Assembly (NCBI GenBank): GCA_050954595.1 | Contig: JBPBQE010000400.1 | Location: forward strand, 1-11,805 | Source: JAVVHH01 sp050954595 | GTDB lineage: Bacteria; Pseudomonadota; Alphaproteobacteria; Acetobacterales; Acetobacteraceae | Reading direction: 5' to 3' | Length of the DNA: 11,805 nucleotides | Shown here: piece by piece, positions 1 through 6,907 of the stretch | Position numbering within the stretch: position 1 is the stretch's first letter | Layout of the letters: the number at the start of each line of letters is the position of its first letter | Notes under the pieces: model-generated | The model's database searches: none | Told to the model about the DNA's origin: nothing | Seen by the model: the letters and a program-made list of their open reading frames with translations, nothing else | Program-made: the position numbers and the translations under genes

Positions 1-656
1 AGGAAGGCGTTCCAGGAATCATGGGTGGCGAAGGCGGCGGCGAAGACCGGGGCGAGGGTGGAAACGGAGCCGTCCATGAGGCCGACCAGGCCGGGCTGCA
101 CGATCTGCAGAACGAAGCGGCGGCGCGCGTCGTCCTCCTCCCGAACGCGGGCTTCGGTGAGCGGCTTGTCCTCGTCGATCTCGTCGGCGGTGCGTTCGTG
201 AGCGGCTTCGGCCATGGCGAGGTCGCCCAGCACGTTGCGGATCGTCACGTCGAGGGTGCGGCTGGCGGCCTGGTGATAGAAGCGACTGGCGTTGGATTCC
301 ATCCGGCGGGCCTCGCGGCGCATGCCCTCAGGGCCCTGGAACATCATCGAGCCGGAGGGGCGTTCCTGCAGTAGGCCATGGATGTCGTCGGCATCGATGC
401 GCGGGATCGTTTCGCCGAATTTCGACCTGAACAGCTCCGCGAGCTGATGCCGATGGCCGGTCTCTTCCTCGGCCATCTCGGTGAACATGCGGGCGGTGTC
501 GGGGTAATTGGTGCGCAGGGTTTCGGCAAAGCCGGTGTAGGCGATGCTGGCCTGCTCCTCGTTGCTGATGGCCAAAGCGAGGATCTCGGCATCGGTCAGA
601 TCCTCAATGTGACGGTTCTTGCGCCTCCAGAGGGAAGCTTTGCGGAAGTAGGCCAA
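1..656 (-). CDS. mbfA: MbfA-type membrane-bound ferritin-like / VIT iron exporter (3' end cut by window edge)
   Basis: The visible 218 residues are an N-terminal erythrin/rubrerythrin-like diiron domain followed by the start of a vacuolar-iron-transporter (VIT) domain. Candidate iron ligands are E33/E34 in ISNEEQ, E65xxH68 in EEETGHRH, E120, and E150xxH153 in AMAEAAHE. The VIT domain opens at about residue 186 with the diagnostic QPGLVGLMDGSVSTLAP. Known MbfA proteins are inner-membrane iron exporters of about 320 residues that protect against iron and peroxide stress; the remaining membrane helices lie beyond base 1. No ATG exists before the conserved domain, and an in-frame TGA lies just upstream. 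The only good start is TTG at 656-654, preceded by GAAGGA with a 7-nt spacer. It is divergent from ggt. Family assignment is very sure; the start codon is fairly sure. Confidence 0.93.
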   Translation of the reverse strand, partial: MAYFRKASLWRRKNRHIEDLTDAEILALAISNEEQASIAYTGFAETLRTNYPDTARMFTEMAEEETGHRHQLAELFRSKFGETIPRIDADDIHGLLQERPSGSMMFQGPEGMRREARRMESNASRFYHQAASRTLDVTIRNVLGDLAMAEAAHERTADEIDEDKPLTEARVREEDDARRRFVLQIVQPGLVGLMDGSVSTLAPVFAAAFATHDSWNAF

Positions 657-663
657 CGGTGCG

Positions 664-669
664 TCCTTC
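664..669 (-). promoter_or_regulatory. Ribosome-binding site of mbfA, supporting a TTG start
   Basis: Read on the minus strand this is GAAGGA, 7 nt before TTG (656-654). It decides the start, because the reading frame is closed by a TGA a few codons further upstream and contains no ATG or GTG before the conserved ferritin-like domain. Confidence 0.6.
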
Positions 670-687
670 GAGGCAGCCGATCAAGTC

Positions 688-705
688 GGACCGCTGGAAC
701 GGTCC
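688..705 (-). promoter_or_regulatory. Hairpin in the mbfA 5' leader
   Basis: A perfect 6-bp inverted repeat, GGACCG and CGGTCC, encloses a 6-nt loop. It lies 18 nt upstream of the mbfA ribosome-binding site, inside the predicted leader of about 125 nt. It may be a leader structure with a regulatory role or just a chance GC-rich repeat; the sequence alone cannot tell. Confidence 0.35.
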
Positions 706-787
706 AGCTCGATCGGTGAGAACAGGAGATGGATACAGTTGTATGACCTGCGACGCAGTATGGCAACAGCAGGGATCGGAGTGCTGA

Positions 788-796
788 AGTATAGCA
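788..796 (-). promoter_or_regulatory. Putative extended -10 element of the mbfA promoter
   Basis: The minus strand reads TGCTATACT: a 5/6 match to TATAAT (793-788) preceded by the TGn extended -10 motif (796-794). This would place the transcript start near 781. No good -35 sits at the usual 17-nt spacing; the nearest TTGCGA is 20 nt away. The palindrome at 805-817 falls in the -24 to -36 region, where a bound regulator would affect polymerase. Confidence 0.45.
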
Positions 797-804
797 TTAG
801 TAAA

Positions 805-817
805 GCGACTTAGTCGC
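805..817. promoter_or_regulatory. 13-bp palindrome, candidate operator for mbfA
   Basis: GCGACTTAGTCGC is a perfect inverted repeat (6-1-6) in the intergenic region, centred 18 bp upstream of the mbfA -10-like element and so overlapping its -35 position. On the minus strand the wider sequence TTGCGACTAAGTCGC recalls inverted repeats bound by Fur-family iron regulators. In rhizobia mbfA is controlled by the Fur-family protein Irr. The palindrome is observed; the identity of the regulator is inference. Confidence 0.45.
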
Positions 818-952
818 AACTGCAGCTCGATGCATCATGGGCGGTCCGGCTGCGCTATGTTGCTCTGGCGGTACGACGAGGTCGGTGGACTGCGGGACGG
901 GCCTCCGGCGTGGGTTCGGGTTGGAGTATTCTGGCCTATCGGCTTAGATTTG

Positions 953-973
953 GACCCGGTACCGGACCGGGTC
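953..973 (+). promoter_or_regulatory. Hairpin directly upstream of the ggt ribosome-binding site
   Basis: GACCCGGT (953-960) and ACCGGGTC (966-973) form a perfect 8-bp stem with a 5-nt loop. The stem ends one base before GGAGA (974-978), the ribosome-binding site of ggt. Overlapping it, CCGGTACCGG (956-965) is itself a perfect 10-bp palindrome, so two mutually exclusive folds exist. A role in translation or RNA stability is possible but unproven. Confidence 0.4.
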
Positions 974-982
974 GGAGAAACA

Positions 983-2737
983 ATGCCGCTACTTCGCTAT
1001 GCTGCTGCTCTGCTGAGCGGGTTCGTTGCCGTGCCGGCCCTGGCCTACGATCCTGCACCGGTCGCCAGCCGAGGCGGCATGGTGGTTTCAGCGCAGACGC
1101 AGGCGTCGGCTGCGGGCGTCGCGGTGCTGGAACAGGGCGGCAATGCAATCGATGCCGCGATCGCCGTCAGCTACGCGCTTGCCGTCACCTACCCGGCCGC
1201 CGGCAATCTGGGCGGCGGGGGTTTCATGACGGTGCGCCTGGCCGATGGGACCAGCCGCTTTTTGGATTTTCGCGAAAAGGCACCGCTGGCGGCGACGCCG
1301 GGAATGTTCCTCGATGCGGCCGGTAACGTGGTGCCGGGGCGGTCGTCGGATAGCTGGATGTCGGTCGGAGTGCCCGGCACGCCGGCCGGGCTGGAGGCGG
1401 CGCGGCTGCGTTGGGGTGTGCTGCCGCGGGCCGCTTCGCTGGCGCCGGCGATCCGGCTGGCGGAGGAGGGCTTCGTTCTCACCGCCGGCGACGCCACCTT
1501 GATGCGCCTGGAGGCGAAGGGGCTTGCCCGCGACGCGGCGGCGGCGGCCATCTTCGTGCCAGGCGGCATGCCGCTGGCGCCCGGCGACCGGCTGATCCAG
1601 TCCGACCTGGCGCACACGCTGCGGGCCTTGTCCGACGTTGGACCCGACGCGTTCTACCGTGGTGCCATCGCCGATGCGATCGTGGCCGCGAGCCAGGCGG
1701 GCGGGGGTATCCTGGCCAAGCGCGACTTCGAGAGCTACCGGACCCGCGAGATGGCGCCGGTCGAATGCACCTATCGCGGCTATCTGGTGCAGTCGGCCCC
1801 GCCGCCGAGTTCGGGCGGCGTCGTGATGTGCGAGATCTTGAACATCCTCGAGCATGACGATCTGCGGGCGCTGGGCTTCCACTCCGCCGCCGAGATCCAT
1901 CTGCTGGTCGAGGCGATGCGGCACGCGTTCCACGATCGCAATTCGGCGCTGGGCGATCCCGATTTCGTCGACAACCCGATCGGGCGACTGCTGGACAAAC
2001 GCTACGCCGCATCCGTCCGCGCCTCGTTCGACCCGGAGCGCGCGACGCCGTCCGCCGATCTGCACGACGGCCCGATCGAGCACGAAGGCGACAACACGAC
2101 GCAGATCTCCGTCGTCGATCGCGACGGCAACGCGGTCTCGATGACCTACACGCTGAACAACTGGTTCGGGTCGCGCCGGGTCGCGCCAGGGACGGGCGTG
2201 TTGCTCAACGACGAGATGGACGATTTCACCGCCAAGCCGGGTGAGCCCAACGGGTTCGGCTTGGTGCAGGGGGCGGCCAACGCGGTGGCGCCGGGCAAGA
2301 CGCCGCTCAGTTCGATGGCGCCGACGATCGTCTCGCGCGAGGGTAAGACGGTGCTGGTGATCGGCAGCCCCGGCGGGCCGCGCATCATCACCATCACGCT
2401 GGAGGCGATCATCAACATGATCGATCACGGCATGACGGTGCAGGAAGCCGTGGCCGCTCCGCGCATACATCATCAGATGCTGCCCGACACGGTGTATATC
2501 GAGCGGTTCTCGCTGTCGCCGGACACGCGCGCGTTGCTGGAGGCGCGCGGTTACAGCTTCACCGAGAGCGCGCCCTGGGGGATCGCGGAAGGGATCTCGA
2601 TCGGGGCGCCGCGCCTGGTGCCGAGCGGATTTGGGACCGCGCAATCGCTCAACGTCGGCGTGCCGGAGCTGCCCAGGGCGACCCGGTTCGGCGGGCATGA
2701 CCCGCGCGGGGCCGCCGGCGCGGCGCGCGGCGAGTAG
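983..2737 (+). CDS. ggt: Gamma-glutamyltransferase (gamma-glutamyltranspeptidase), exported
   Basis: This 584-residue enzyme matches the usual length of bacterial GGT (about 580). It cleaves or transfers the gamma-glutamyl group of glutathione and related compounds in the periplasm and matures by self-cleavage into large and small subunits. The predicted cleavage lies before nucleophile T372 in GDNTTQISVVD. Other residues expected from E. coli GGT are present: R97 (DFREKAP, substrate carboxylate), T390 and N392 (TYTLNN), D414 (EMDDF), S443-S444 (PLSSMAP) and the oxyanion-hole glycines in GSPGG (461-465). A signal peptide ends at VPALA/YD near residue 21. I chose ATG 983, with GGAGA 4 nt upstream, because it places that signal at the N-terminus; the frame is open back to ATG 830. 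The gene is divergent from mbfA and 53 bp ahead of the broken PAS regulator. Confidence 0.95.
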   Translation: MPLLRYAAALLSGFVAVPALAYDPAPVASRGGMVVSAQTQASAAGVAVLEQGGNAIDAAIAVSYALAVTYPAAGNLGGGGFMTVRLADGTSRFLDFREKAPLAATPGMFLDAAGNVVPGRSSDSWMSVGVPGTPAGLEAARLRWGVLPRAASLAPAIRLAEEGFVLTAGDATLMRLEAKGLARDAAAAAIFVPGGMPLAPGDRLIQSDLAHTLRALSDVGPDAFYRGAIADAIVAASQAGGGILAKRDFESYRTREMAPVECTYRGYLVQSAPPPSSGGVVMCEILNILEHDDLRALGFHSAAEIHLLVEAMRHAFHDRNSALGDPDFVDNPIGRLLDKRYAASVRASFDPERATPSADLHDGPIEHEGDNTTQISVVDRDGNAVSMTYTLNNWFGSRRVAPGTGVLLNDEMDDFTAKPGEPNGFGLVQGAANAVAPGKTPLSSMAPTIVSREGKTVLVIGSPGGPRIITITLEAIINMIDHGMTVQEAVAAPRIHHQMLPDTVYIERFSLSPDTRALLEARGYSFTESAPWGIAEGISIGAPRLVPSGFGTAQSLNVGVPELPRATRFGGHDPRGAAGAARGE

Positions 2738-2790
2738 AGGCCGGCCCGGTTGCCAGATCACGTTAACGACCCAGCCGGCGGGCAGACGTC

Positions 2791-4340
2791 ATGAGCAGCG
2801 GCATTCCGCGCCCCAAGGCGGACCGGACGCAGCTACAGCAGATCATCGTCGGGTTGCCCGAGGGGGTGATCATCATCGATCCCGATCAGACGATCGCGTG
2901 GTCGAACCAGGCGGCGTTGGCCATGCATGGAGTCACGTCACTCGAGGAACTCGGGCGGACGGTGACGGAGTATCGCGAGCGGTTCGTGCTGCAATATCGC
3001 AACAGCCATAAATTGCCGGCGGGCGACTATCCGATGGACCGGGTCATCGCGGGCGAGGCGTTCACCCAGGTGGTGGTCGAGGTTACGCTGCCGGGCGAGG
3101 AGCGGCATCGGGTTCAGCAGATCCGCAGCATGATCATCACCGACCCGGCCGGCGACCCGGACTGCCTGGTGCTGATCCTCGAGGACGAGACCGAGCGCTT
3201 CAGCGCGGAAGAGCGGTTCGAGCGCACTTTCAACGCCAACCCGGCCCCGGCCATCATCGTGCGCCTCGGCGACGGGCGCTACGTCAAGATCAACCAGGGC
3301 TTCATGGAGATGACCGGCTTCGTCAAGGAGGCGCTAATCGGCCGCTCGATGCACGATTACGATGTGCTGGACGGGGCGGAGAAGTGGGACCTAGCCGTCG
3401 AGCGGCTGCATGCGGGTACCACGATCCCGCAGATGGAGGCGCAGCTGCGCACCGCCGCCGGCGACCGGCGCATGGTCATCATCGCCGGGCAGCCAATCGA
3501 GGTCGGCACGGAGGCGTGCATGTTGTTCACCTTCGCGGACCTGCAGCCGCGCAAGCAGGCCCTGGAGGCGCTGCGACAGAGCGAACAACGCTTCTCCGTC
3601 GCGTTCCGGCTGGCGCCGGTGCCGATGGCGATCATCGCGATGCAGGGGGCGCGCGTGCTCGACGTCAACGATGCGTTCGCGGATGCGACCGGGTGGCGGC
3701 GCGAGCAGGTGGTGGGCGGACCGAGCCCGACCTCGGCCTGTGGGGCGGTGAGGGCACGCGCGGCTCCCTGCAAAGCCAGTTGAAGCAGACGGGGCACCTG
3801 CGTGGGGTCGATGTGCAGATCAGGTTGCCCGGCGAGCGGGTCTGCGACTTTCAGCTTTCGGCGGAAGCGGTGGTGATCCATGGCGAGCCCTGCGTGTTGC
3901 TGGTGCTGCTCGACGTCACCAAGCGCAAGCAGAGCGAGGCCGAGCTGCGGACCGCGATCGAGGCGGTGATGCAGGACACGTCGTGGTTCGGGCAGCGCAT
4001 CGTCGAGAAGCTGGCGAGCCTGGCGCCGCGCGGATCGCCCAAGCCGGGTGGACCCGCGGTGGCGGACATCACGCCGCGGGGGCGGGAGGTGCTGGCGCTG
4101 CTAGCGCAGGGGCTGGGCGACGAGCAGGTGGCCAAAAGCTTGGGGATGAGCCGAAACACCATTAAAAATCACGTTTCCGCGATCTACAAAGTGACGGGTT
4201 TAAAACGACGGAGCGAGTTGGTGGTGTGGGCGCGCGAACGTGGATTGGGCGTGACGGCAAAAAGCGAGCAGGAACAAGGTTCCACGAAGCCGGCGCGTGC
4301 TGGGGCAGTCCGGAAGTCACGTAATACCGTTCGGAAATAA
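2791..4340 (+). pseudogene. Three-PAS, LuxR-type HTH regulator interrupted by a frameshift
   Basis: Two frames together encode one regulator of about 516 residues. The first frame (ATG 2791 to TGA 3781-3783) carries PAS 1 (about 15-135), PAS 2 (about 141-255) and the start of PAS 3 (from about 263), ending in sense at GWRREQVVGG. From base 3720 the other frame continues PAS 3 (TEPDLGLWGGEG, then a VLLDVTKRKQSE end), a linker, and a LuxR/GerE helix-turn-helix (about 427-486, ITPRGREVLALL and MSRNTIKNHVSAIY), with a stop at 4338-4340. One extra base in the run around 3715-3720 would rejoin them. Family members are cytoplasmic sensors that bind a ligand or cofactor through PAS and DNA through the HTH; ligand and targets are unknown. 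As written, the HTH half lacks an obvious start. A sequencing error is as likely as real decay. Confidence 0.8.
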
Positions 4341-4362
4341 CCGCCATCGAACGGCCGGTTTT
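4339..4362 (+). terminator. Possible intrinsic terminator after the PAS-LuxR gene
   Basis: AACCGCC and GGCCGGTT pair with one bulged base around a 7-nt loop, and the 3' arm runs into TTTT (4359-4362). The left arm begins on the stop codon itself. A competing 7-bp pairing (AACGGCC 4350-4356 with GGCCGTT 4374-4380) overlaps the 3' arm. The run of T is short, so this is tentative. Confidence 0.35.
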
Positions 4363-4484
4363 CCGTGATTGATGGCCGTTGACCCGGTCGGAGCGTCACG
4401 ACTACACCCGAATGTAAGAGCTCCTCACGATGAGGGAGCAAGCCACCGGCCAAGATGGTTACGACTGCGGAGAGCATTTTACCG

Positions 4485-4655
4485 ATGAGCAAGGACAGCG
4501 ACCCGGGCGTGAGCAAAGAAGTGTCCGGCTCGCTCAAGGAGGCAATCGGCAAGATCACCGGCGATACCGAAACGCAAGTCGATGGTGCGGCCGAGAAGAA
4601 GGCTGGCAAAAGCCAGAAAAAGAAGCCTGCCAAGATGGCAAAGAAGACTAAGTAA
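4485..4655 (+). CDS. CsbD-like small stress protein
   Basis: A 56-residue, very lysine-rich, hydrophilic protein. Residues about 9-38 (KEVSGSLKEAIGKITGDTET, then VDGAAEKKAGK) follow the pattern of CsbD family proteins: a short helical unit with KEAIGKxTGD and an EGAAEKxxGK-like repeat. CsbD proteins are small, abundant cytoplasmic proteins induced by general stress in many bacteria; no biochemical activity is established. The tail is almost pure Lys/Ala/Gln and could contact nucleic acid or be disordered. I prefer ATG 4485, with GGAGAG 10 nt upstream, but ATG 4455 is in frame and would add ten residues. It is followed by a hairpin at 4656-4679, suggesting its own transcript. Assignment is from pattern, not alignment. 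Confidence 0.72.
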   Translation: MSKDSDPGVSKEVSGSLKEAIGKITGDTETQVDGAAEKKAGKSQKKKPAKMAKKTK

Positions 4656-4679
4656 AACCGCTTTCCGGCTCGGGCGGTT
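4656..4679 (+). terminator. Hairpin after the csbD-like gene, possible terminator
   Basis: AACCGC (4656-4661) and GCGGTT (4674-4679) form a perfect 6-bp stem. An inner CCG/CGG pairing (4665-4667, 4671-4673) extends it after a 3-nt internal loop. It starts one base after the stop codon. There is no T-run on the 3' side, so it may be a stability element rather than an intrinsic terminator. Confidence 0.4.
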
Positions 4680-4795
4680 GTCAATGCCCCGCCGGTCAAT
4701 GAGCAGTCTGACGTAAAAATTGCGTCGTCCGGCATCCGCATCGCGGTGTGCCTCGACTTGTCACGAATACTAACACGCTTCAAGCGAGACTGATT

Positions 4796-5818
4796 ATGCA
4801 CGACCTGGCTGCCGCCGACATGCGTTCGGCAGGCTCTGAAAACCCGCACGCGCCGAAACCGTCCAACGCGCTGTTGATCTATTCCGCCGAGGCGATCGGC
4901 ACCTTTATGCTGGTCCTGGTCGGGACCGCGGTGGCCACGGCCGCAGCACTGGGTAAGGGCACGGCCGGACCGGCGTACAACTCGCTGGCGGTGGCGCTGT
5001 CGTTCGGCTTCATCCTGACGCCGATCGTCGGTGCGCTCGGACCGGTGAGCGGCGCGCACGTCAACCCGGCGGTGACCTTGGGCCTGGCCGTGGCGGGCAA
5101 GTTCCCGTGGCGGCTCCTGTCGGGCTACGTGATCGCGCAGACGGTCGGGGCCATCGTCGCCGCGCTGGCCGTGTGGGCGATCTATGGCCGCGGGGCTTAT
5201 GTCGACTCGCATCTGGGCGCGCCGTCGCCGGTCAACGACGCCGGGTCGATGCAGGTGTTGCTTGCTGAAGCGCTGATCGCGTTTATCCTGGTGTTGACCG
5301 TGCTGTTTACGGCGACCGATCCGCGCGTGCCGCCGGGTGTGGCGGCGATCGCGATCGGGTTTGCCCTGGTGGCTGGCGTATTCCTGGGCGGGCCGGTCAG
5401 CGGCGGTGCCGGCAACCCGGCGCGCGCGATCGGCCCGATGATCGTGACCGGTCGGTTTCCGGTCTGGTTCTTCTACATGGCTGGCCCGCTGGTCGGCGGT
5501 GTGGTCGCGGCGATCGTGTTCCGCATCATCGGCCGAGCCGACGCGCCGACCATGTCGCTCGACGGATTGGAGGGTGCGCCGCTCGATGCGTCGCAGGACA
5601 CGCCGGTGGCTGAGCGGGTCGCGGTGCGGAGCGGCGGTGTGGTGAGGCTTGCGGAGAACGTCACCGAGGAAGTCGTGGGACGGGGGGAGCATGCCCTCGA
5701 TGTCGCCGTGCAGGGCCTGCGCCGGTTCGGGCGGGATAAGCCGGTCGCCGCAGTCAGCTCGGCGATGGGTCTCGGTACGCTCATCGGCGTCGTTCTGAGG
5801 CGCGGGCTGCGGCGCTGA
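4796..5818 (+). CDS. Aquaporin / MIP-family channel with an added YqjD-like C-terminal anchor
   Basis: A 340-residue inner-membrane protein. Residues about 25-245 are a complete six-helix MIP channel with both half-helix motifs: SGAHVNPAVT (N90-P91-A92) and SGGAGNPARA (N207-P208-A209), the latter followed by R210 expected at the aromatic/arginine filter. It should pass water or small neutral solutes; selectivity cannot be read here. Bacterial aquaporins are usually 230-280 residues. This one continues with a polar linker (about 250-300) and then DKPVAAVSSAMGLGTLIGVV before RRGLRR, the layout of the ElaB/YqjD/DUF883 membrane anchor: charged helix, KP or NP, a glycine-zipper segment (G327xxxG331), basic end. 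I chose ATG 4796 because the in-frame GTG at 4748 has no better ribosome-binding site; the real start is uncertain. The LEA2-like gene follows after 39 bp, probably in one operon. Confidence 0.88.
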   Translation: MHDLAAADMRSAGSENPHAPKPSNALLIYSAEAIGTFMLVLVGTAVATAAALGKGTAGPAYNSLAVALSFGFILTPIVGALGPVSGAHVNPAVTLGLAVAGKFPWRLLSGYVIAQTVGAIVAALAVWAIYGRGAYVDSHLGAPSPVNDAGSMQVLLAEALIAFILVLTVLFTATDPRVPPGVAAIAIGFALVAGVFLGGPVSGGAGNPARAIGPMIVTGRFPVWFFYMAGPLVGGVVAAIVFRIIGRADAPTMSLDGLEGAPLDASQDTPVAERVAVRSGGVVRLAENVTEEVVGRGEHALDVAVQGLRRFGRDKPVAAVSSAMGLGTLIGVVLRRGLRR

Positions 5819-5857
5819 TGGCGACAGAACACACATCCAATCGATGAGGATCTGACG

Positions 5858-6415
5858 ATGACGGTATTTAGATTTCGACATGGCGCCGCGTTGCTGGCGC
5901 TTTCCATCACCGGCTGCGCCCTGGCCAGTGCTACGCCGCCGCAGGTCGATGTGATGGGCGTCCACTTGGTCGGGCTCGGGCTGACGGAGCAGCAACTGGC
6001 GGTGACGCTGTGCGTGACCAACCCGAACCGTGTCAGCCTGGAATTCAAGCGGGTCACGGCGGATCTCGACGTTTCCGGCGCGCCGTTGGCGACCGGCCAG
6101 AGCGATCTGGCGGTCCAGTTGCCGCCGCTGTCGTCGACTCCCGTGCCGTTCACGGTGGTGACCACGGTGCAGAATCTTGGGCCGCAACTGCTCGGCATCC
6201 TGAACACCGGCCGGGTCGAGTACCGGGTGCATGGCACCGTCACGTTGACGGGGGCGCTCGGCATCACCCTGCCCTACTCGCGCTCCGGAAAGCTGGACCC
6301 GGTGGCGGATGGGCTCAGCCTGGCCAACGGGATGGCCGATCCGTCCGCGGGGATTCCGTCGCGCTGCGCCCCCGCTTTCTACCGCACCGGCTTACGCCCG
6401 ACGTCCGTCCTGTGA
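5858..6415 (+). CDS. LEA type 2 / WHy-domain lipoprotein
   Basis: A 185-residue exported protein. Residues 1-20 are a lipoprotein signal peptide with lipobox ITGC (C20 would be lipidated). Residues about 28-147 resemble the WHy (water stress and hypersensitive response) domain of LEA14-like proteins: an immunoglobulin-like beta sandwich with the NPN turn at 55-57 (TNPNRVSLEF), alternating beta strands and a PLSSTPVPF segment. LEA2 proteins protect other proteins or membranes under drying or freezing in plants and occur in bacteria and archaea; the bacterial role is poorly known. The short tail after about 148 is not recognised. ATG 5858 has GAGGA 7 nt upstream. Position between an aquaporin and a YqjD-like protein fits an osmotic or desiccation role, by inference. 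Confidence 0.8.
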   Translation: MTVFRFRHGAALLALSITGCALASATPPQVDVMGVHLVGLGLTEQQLAVTLCVTNPNRVSLEFKRVTADLDVSGAPLATGQSDLAVQLPPLSSTPVPFTVVTTVQNLGPQLLGILNTGRVEYRVHGTVTLTGALGITLPYSRSGKLDPVADGLSLANGMADPSAGIPSRCAPAFYRTGLRPTSVL

Positions 6416-6532
6416 TCAGCCCAGGCGGCAACATCACCAAGCCGGACGGGAGCGGGCAGCTCGTCAAGAACGTGCTGCTCCGGGGCTGCCGTTCGACCAG
6501 CACCTTTCAACCTCCGAACAAAGGAAGTCTCC

Positions 6533-6862
6533 ATGACTGACGACAACTCCCAAGCCGACACGGGCCAGCAGATGCTCGGCGAAGCCAAGCAGACTGCCGC
6601 GTCGGCTGCCGATGCGGCGAAGGCAACCGTCGGCGGCGTGGCCGATCGGGTTGCGGCGACGGCGTCCGATTTCGGGCGCGGTGCCTCCGAGAAGACCGCC
6701 TACATCGCCCAGAAGGTGGGCGGCAAACTGCACGAGAACCCGCTCGCCGCGACGATCGCGGCCGGGCTGGTGGGCGTGGCTATCGGTTTCCTGTTGGGAC
6801 GCCCCTCCGAGGAGCGGACGATCCGGGTCGGCCGGGCCCGCCTGTCATATCGCGGCCGTTAG
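6533..6862 (+). CDS. YqjD/ElaB (DUF883)-like membrane-anchored protein
   Basis: A 109-residue protein. Residues 1-66 form an Ala-rich, heptad-like amphipathic helix (GEAKQTAASAADAAKATVGG and on). HENP (67-70) leads into a single transmembrane helix at about 71-89 with a glycine zipper, G81xxxG85xxxG89. A basic tail (RVGRARLSYRGR) follows. This layout is that of the YqjD/ElaB/YgaM group, which in E. coli are stationary-phase inner-membrane proteins reported to associate with ribosomes. The basic end here is unusually long for the group. ATG 6533 has AAGGA 7 nt upstream. It lies 117 bp after the LEA2-like gene and 63 bp before the PhnA-like gene. The same anchor pattern ends the aquaporin two genes upstream. 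Confidence 0.75.
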   Translation: MTDDNSQADTGQQMLGEAKQTAASAADAAKATVGGVADRVAATASDFGRGASEKTAYIAQKVGGKLHENPLAATIAAGLVGVAIGFLLGRPSEERTIRVGRARLSYRGR

Positions 6863-6883
6863 GTCGCGCCACACAGAACCATT

Positions 6884-6907
6884 CCGGTCGGTGAAATGCC
6901 CGACCGG
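6884..6907 (+). promoter_or_regulatory. Hairpin just upstream of the PhnA-like gene's ribosome-binding site
   Basis: CCGGTCGG (6884-6891) and CCGACCGG (6900-6907) form a perfect 8-bp stem with an 8-nt loop. It sits five bases before AGGAGG (6913-6918). It could end some transcripts from upstream, stabilise a processed 5' end, or affect translation; there is no T-run, so simple intrinsic termination is unlikely. Confidence 0.4.

Larger units (their letters stand above)
657..982. other. Divergent intergenic region between mbfA and ggt
   Basis: About 326 bp without a credible gene. It is somewhat less GC-rich than its surroundings, especially 720-820. It holds, in order, the mbfA ribosome-binding site, a leader hairpin (688-705), a -10-like element for mbfA (788-793, minus strand), a perfect 13-bp palindrome (805-817), and a hairpin abutting the ggt ribosome-binding site (953-973). 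The open frame from 830 that runs into ggt is rejected as coding before 983 because it would bury the signal peptide. No convincing sigma-70 promoter for ggt was found; TTGGAG (921-926) and TTAGAT (944-949), 17 nt apart, match poorly. Confidence 0.7.

Noticed and set aside
21..719. Two plus-strand open frames (21-374 and 378-719)
   Set aside because: Both lie mostly opposite mbfA, whose minus-strand product has a clear ferritin-like and VIT sequence.
830..982. N-terminal extension of ggt from ATG 830
   Set aside because: It would put 51 non-conserved residues before a clear signal peptide; ATG 983 has its own ribosome-binding site.
1088..2761. A 557-codon minus-strand open frame opposite ggt
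   Set aside because: The plus strand is a full GGT with catalytic residues; the antisense product is low-complexity Arg-rich.
4271..4283. Inverted repeat GGAAC-AAG-GTTCC
   Set aside because: It lies inside the coding end of the PAS-LuxR gene, is only 5 bp per arm, and has no promoter partner box at proper spacing.
4184..6232. A 682-codon open frame on the minus strand across the csbD, aquaporin and LEA2 genes
   Set aside because: It is antisense to four recognisable genes, is Arg/His/Asp-rich as expected for a GC-rich shadow frame, and shows no domain.
6466..6493. EcfG-type (general stress sigma) promoter AAGAAC - 18 nt - CGTT before the YqjD-like gene
   Set aside because: The first box has a mismatch to GGAAC and the spacer is one longer than usual; no better match was found before the other stress genes, so it is not claimed.
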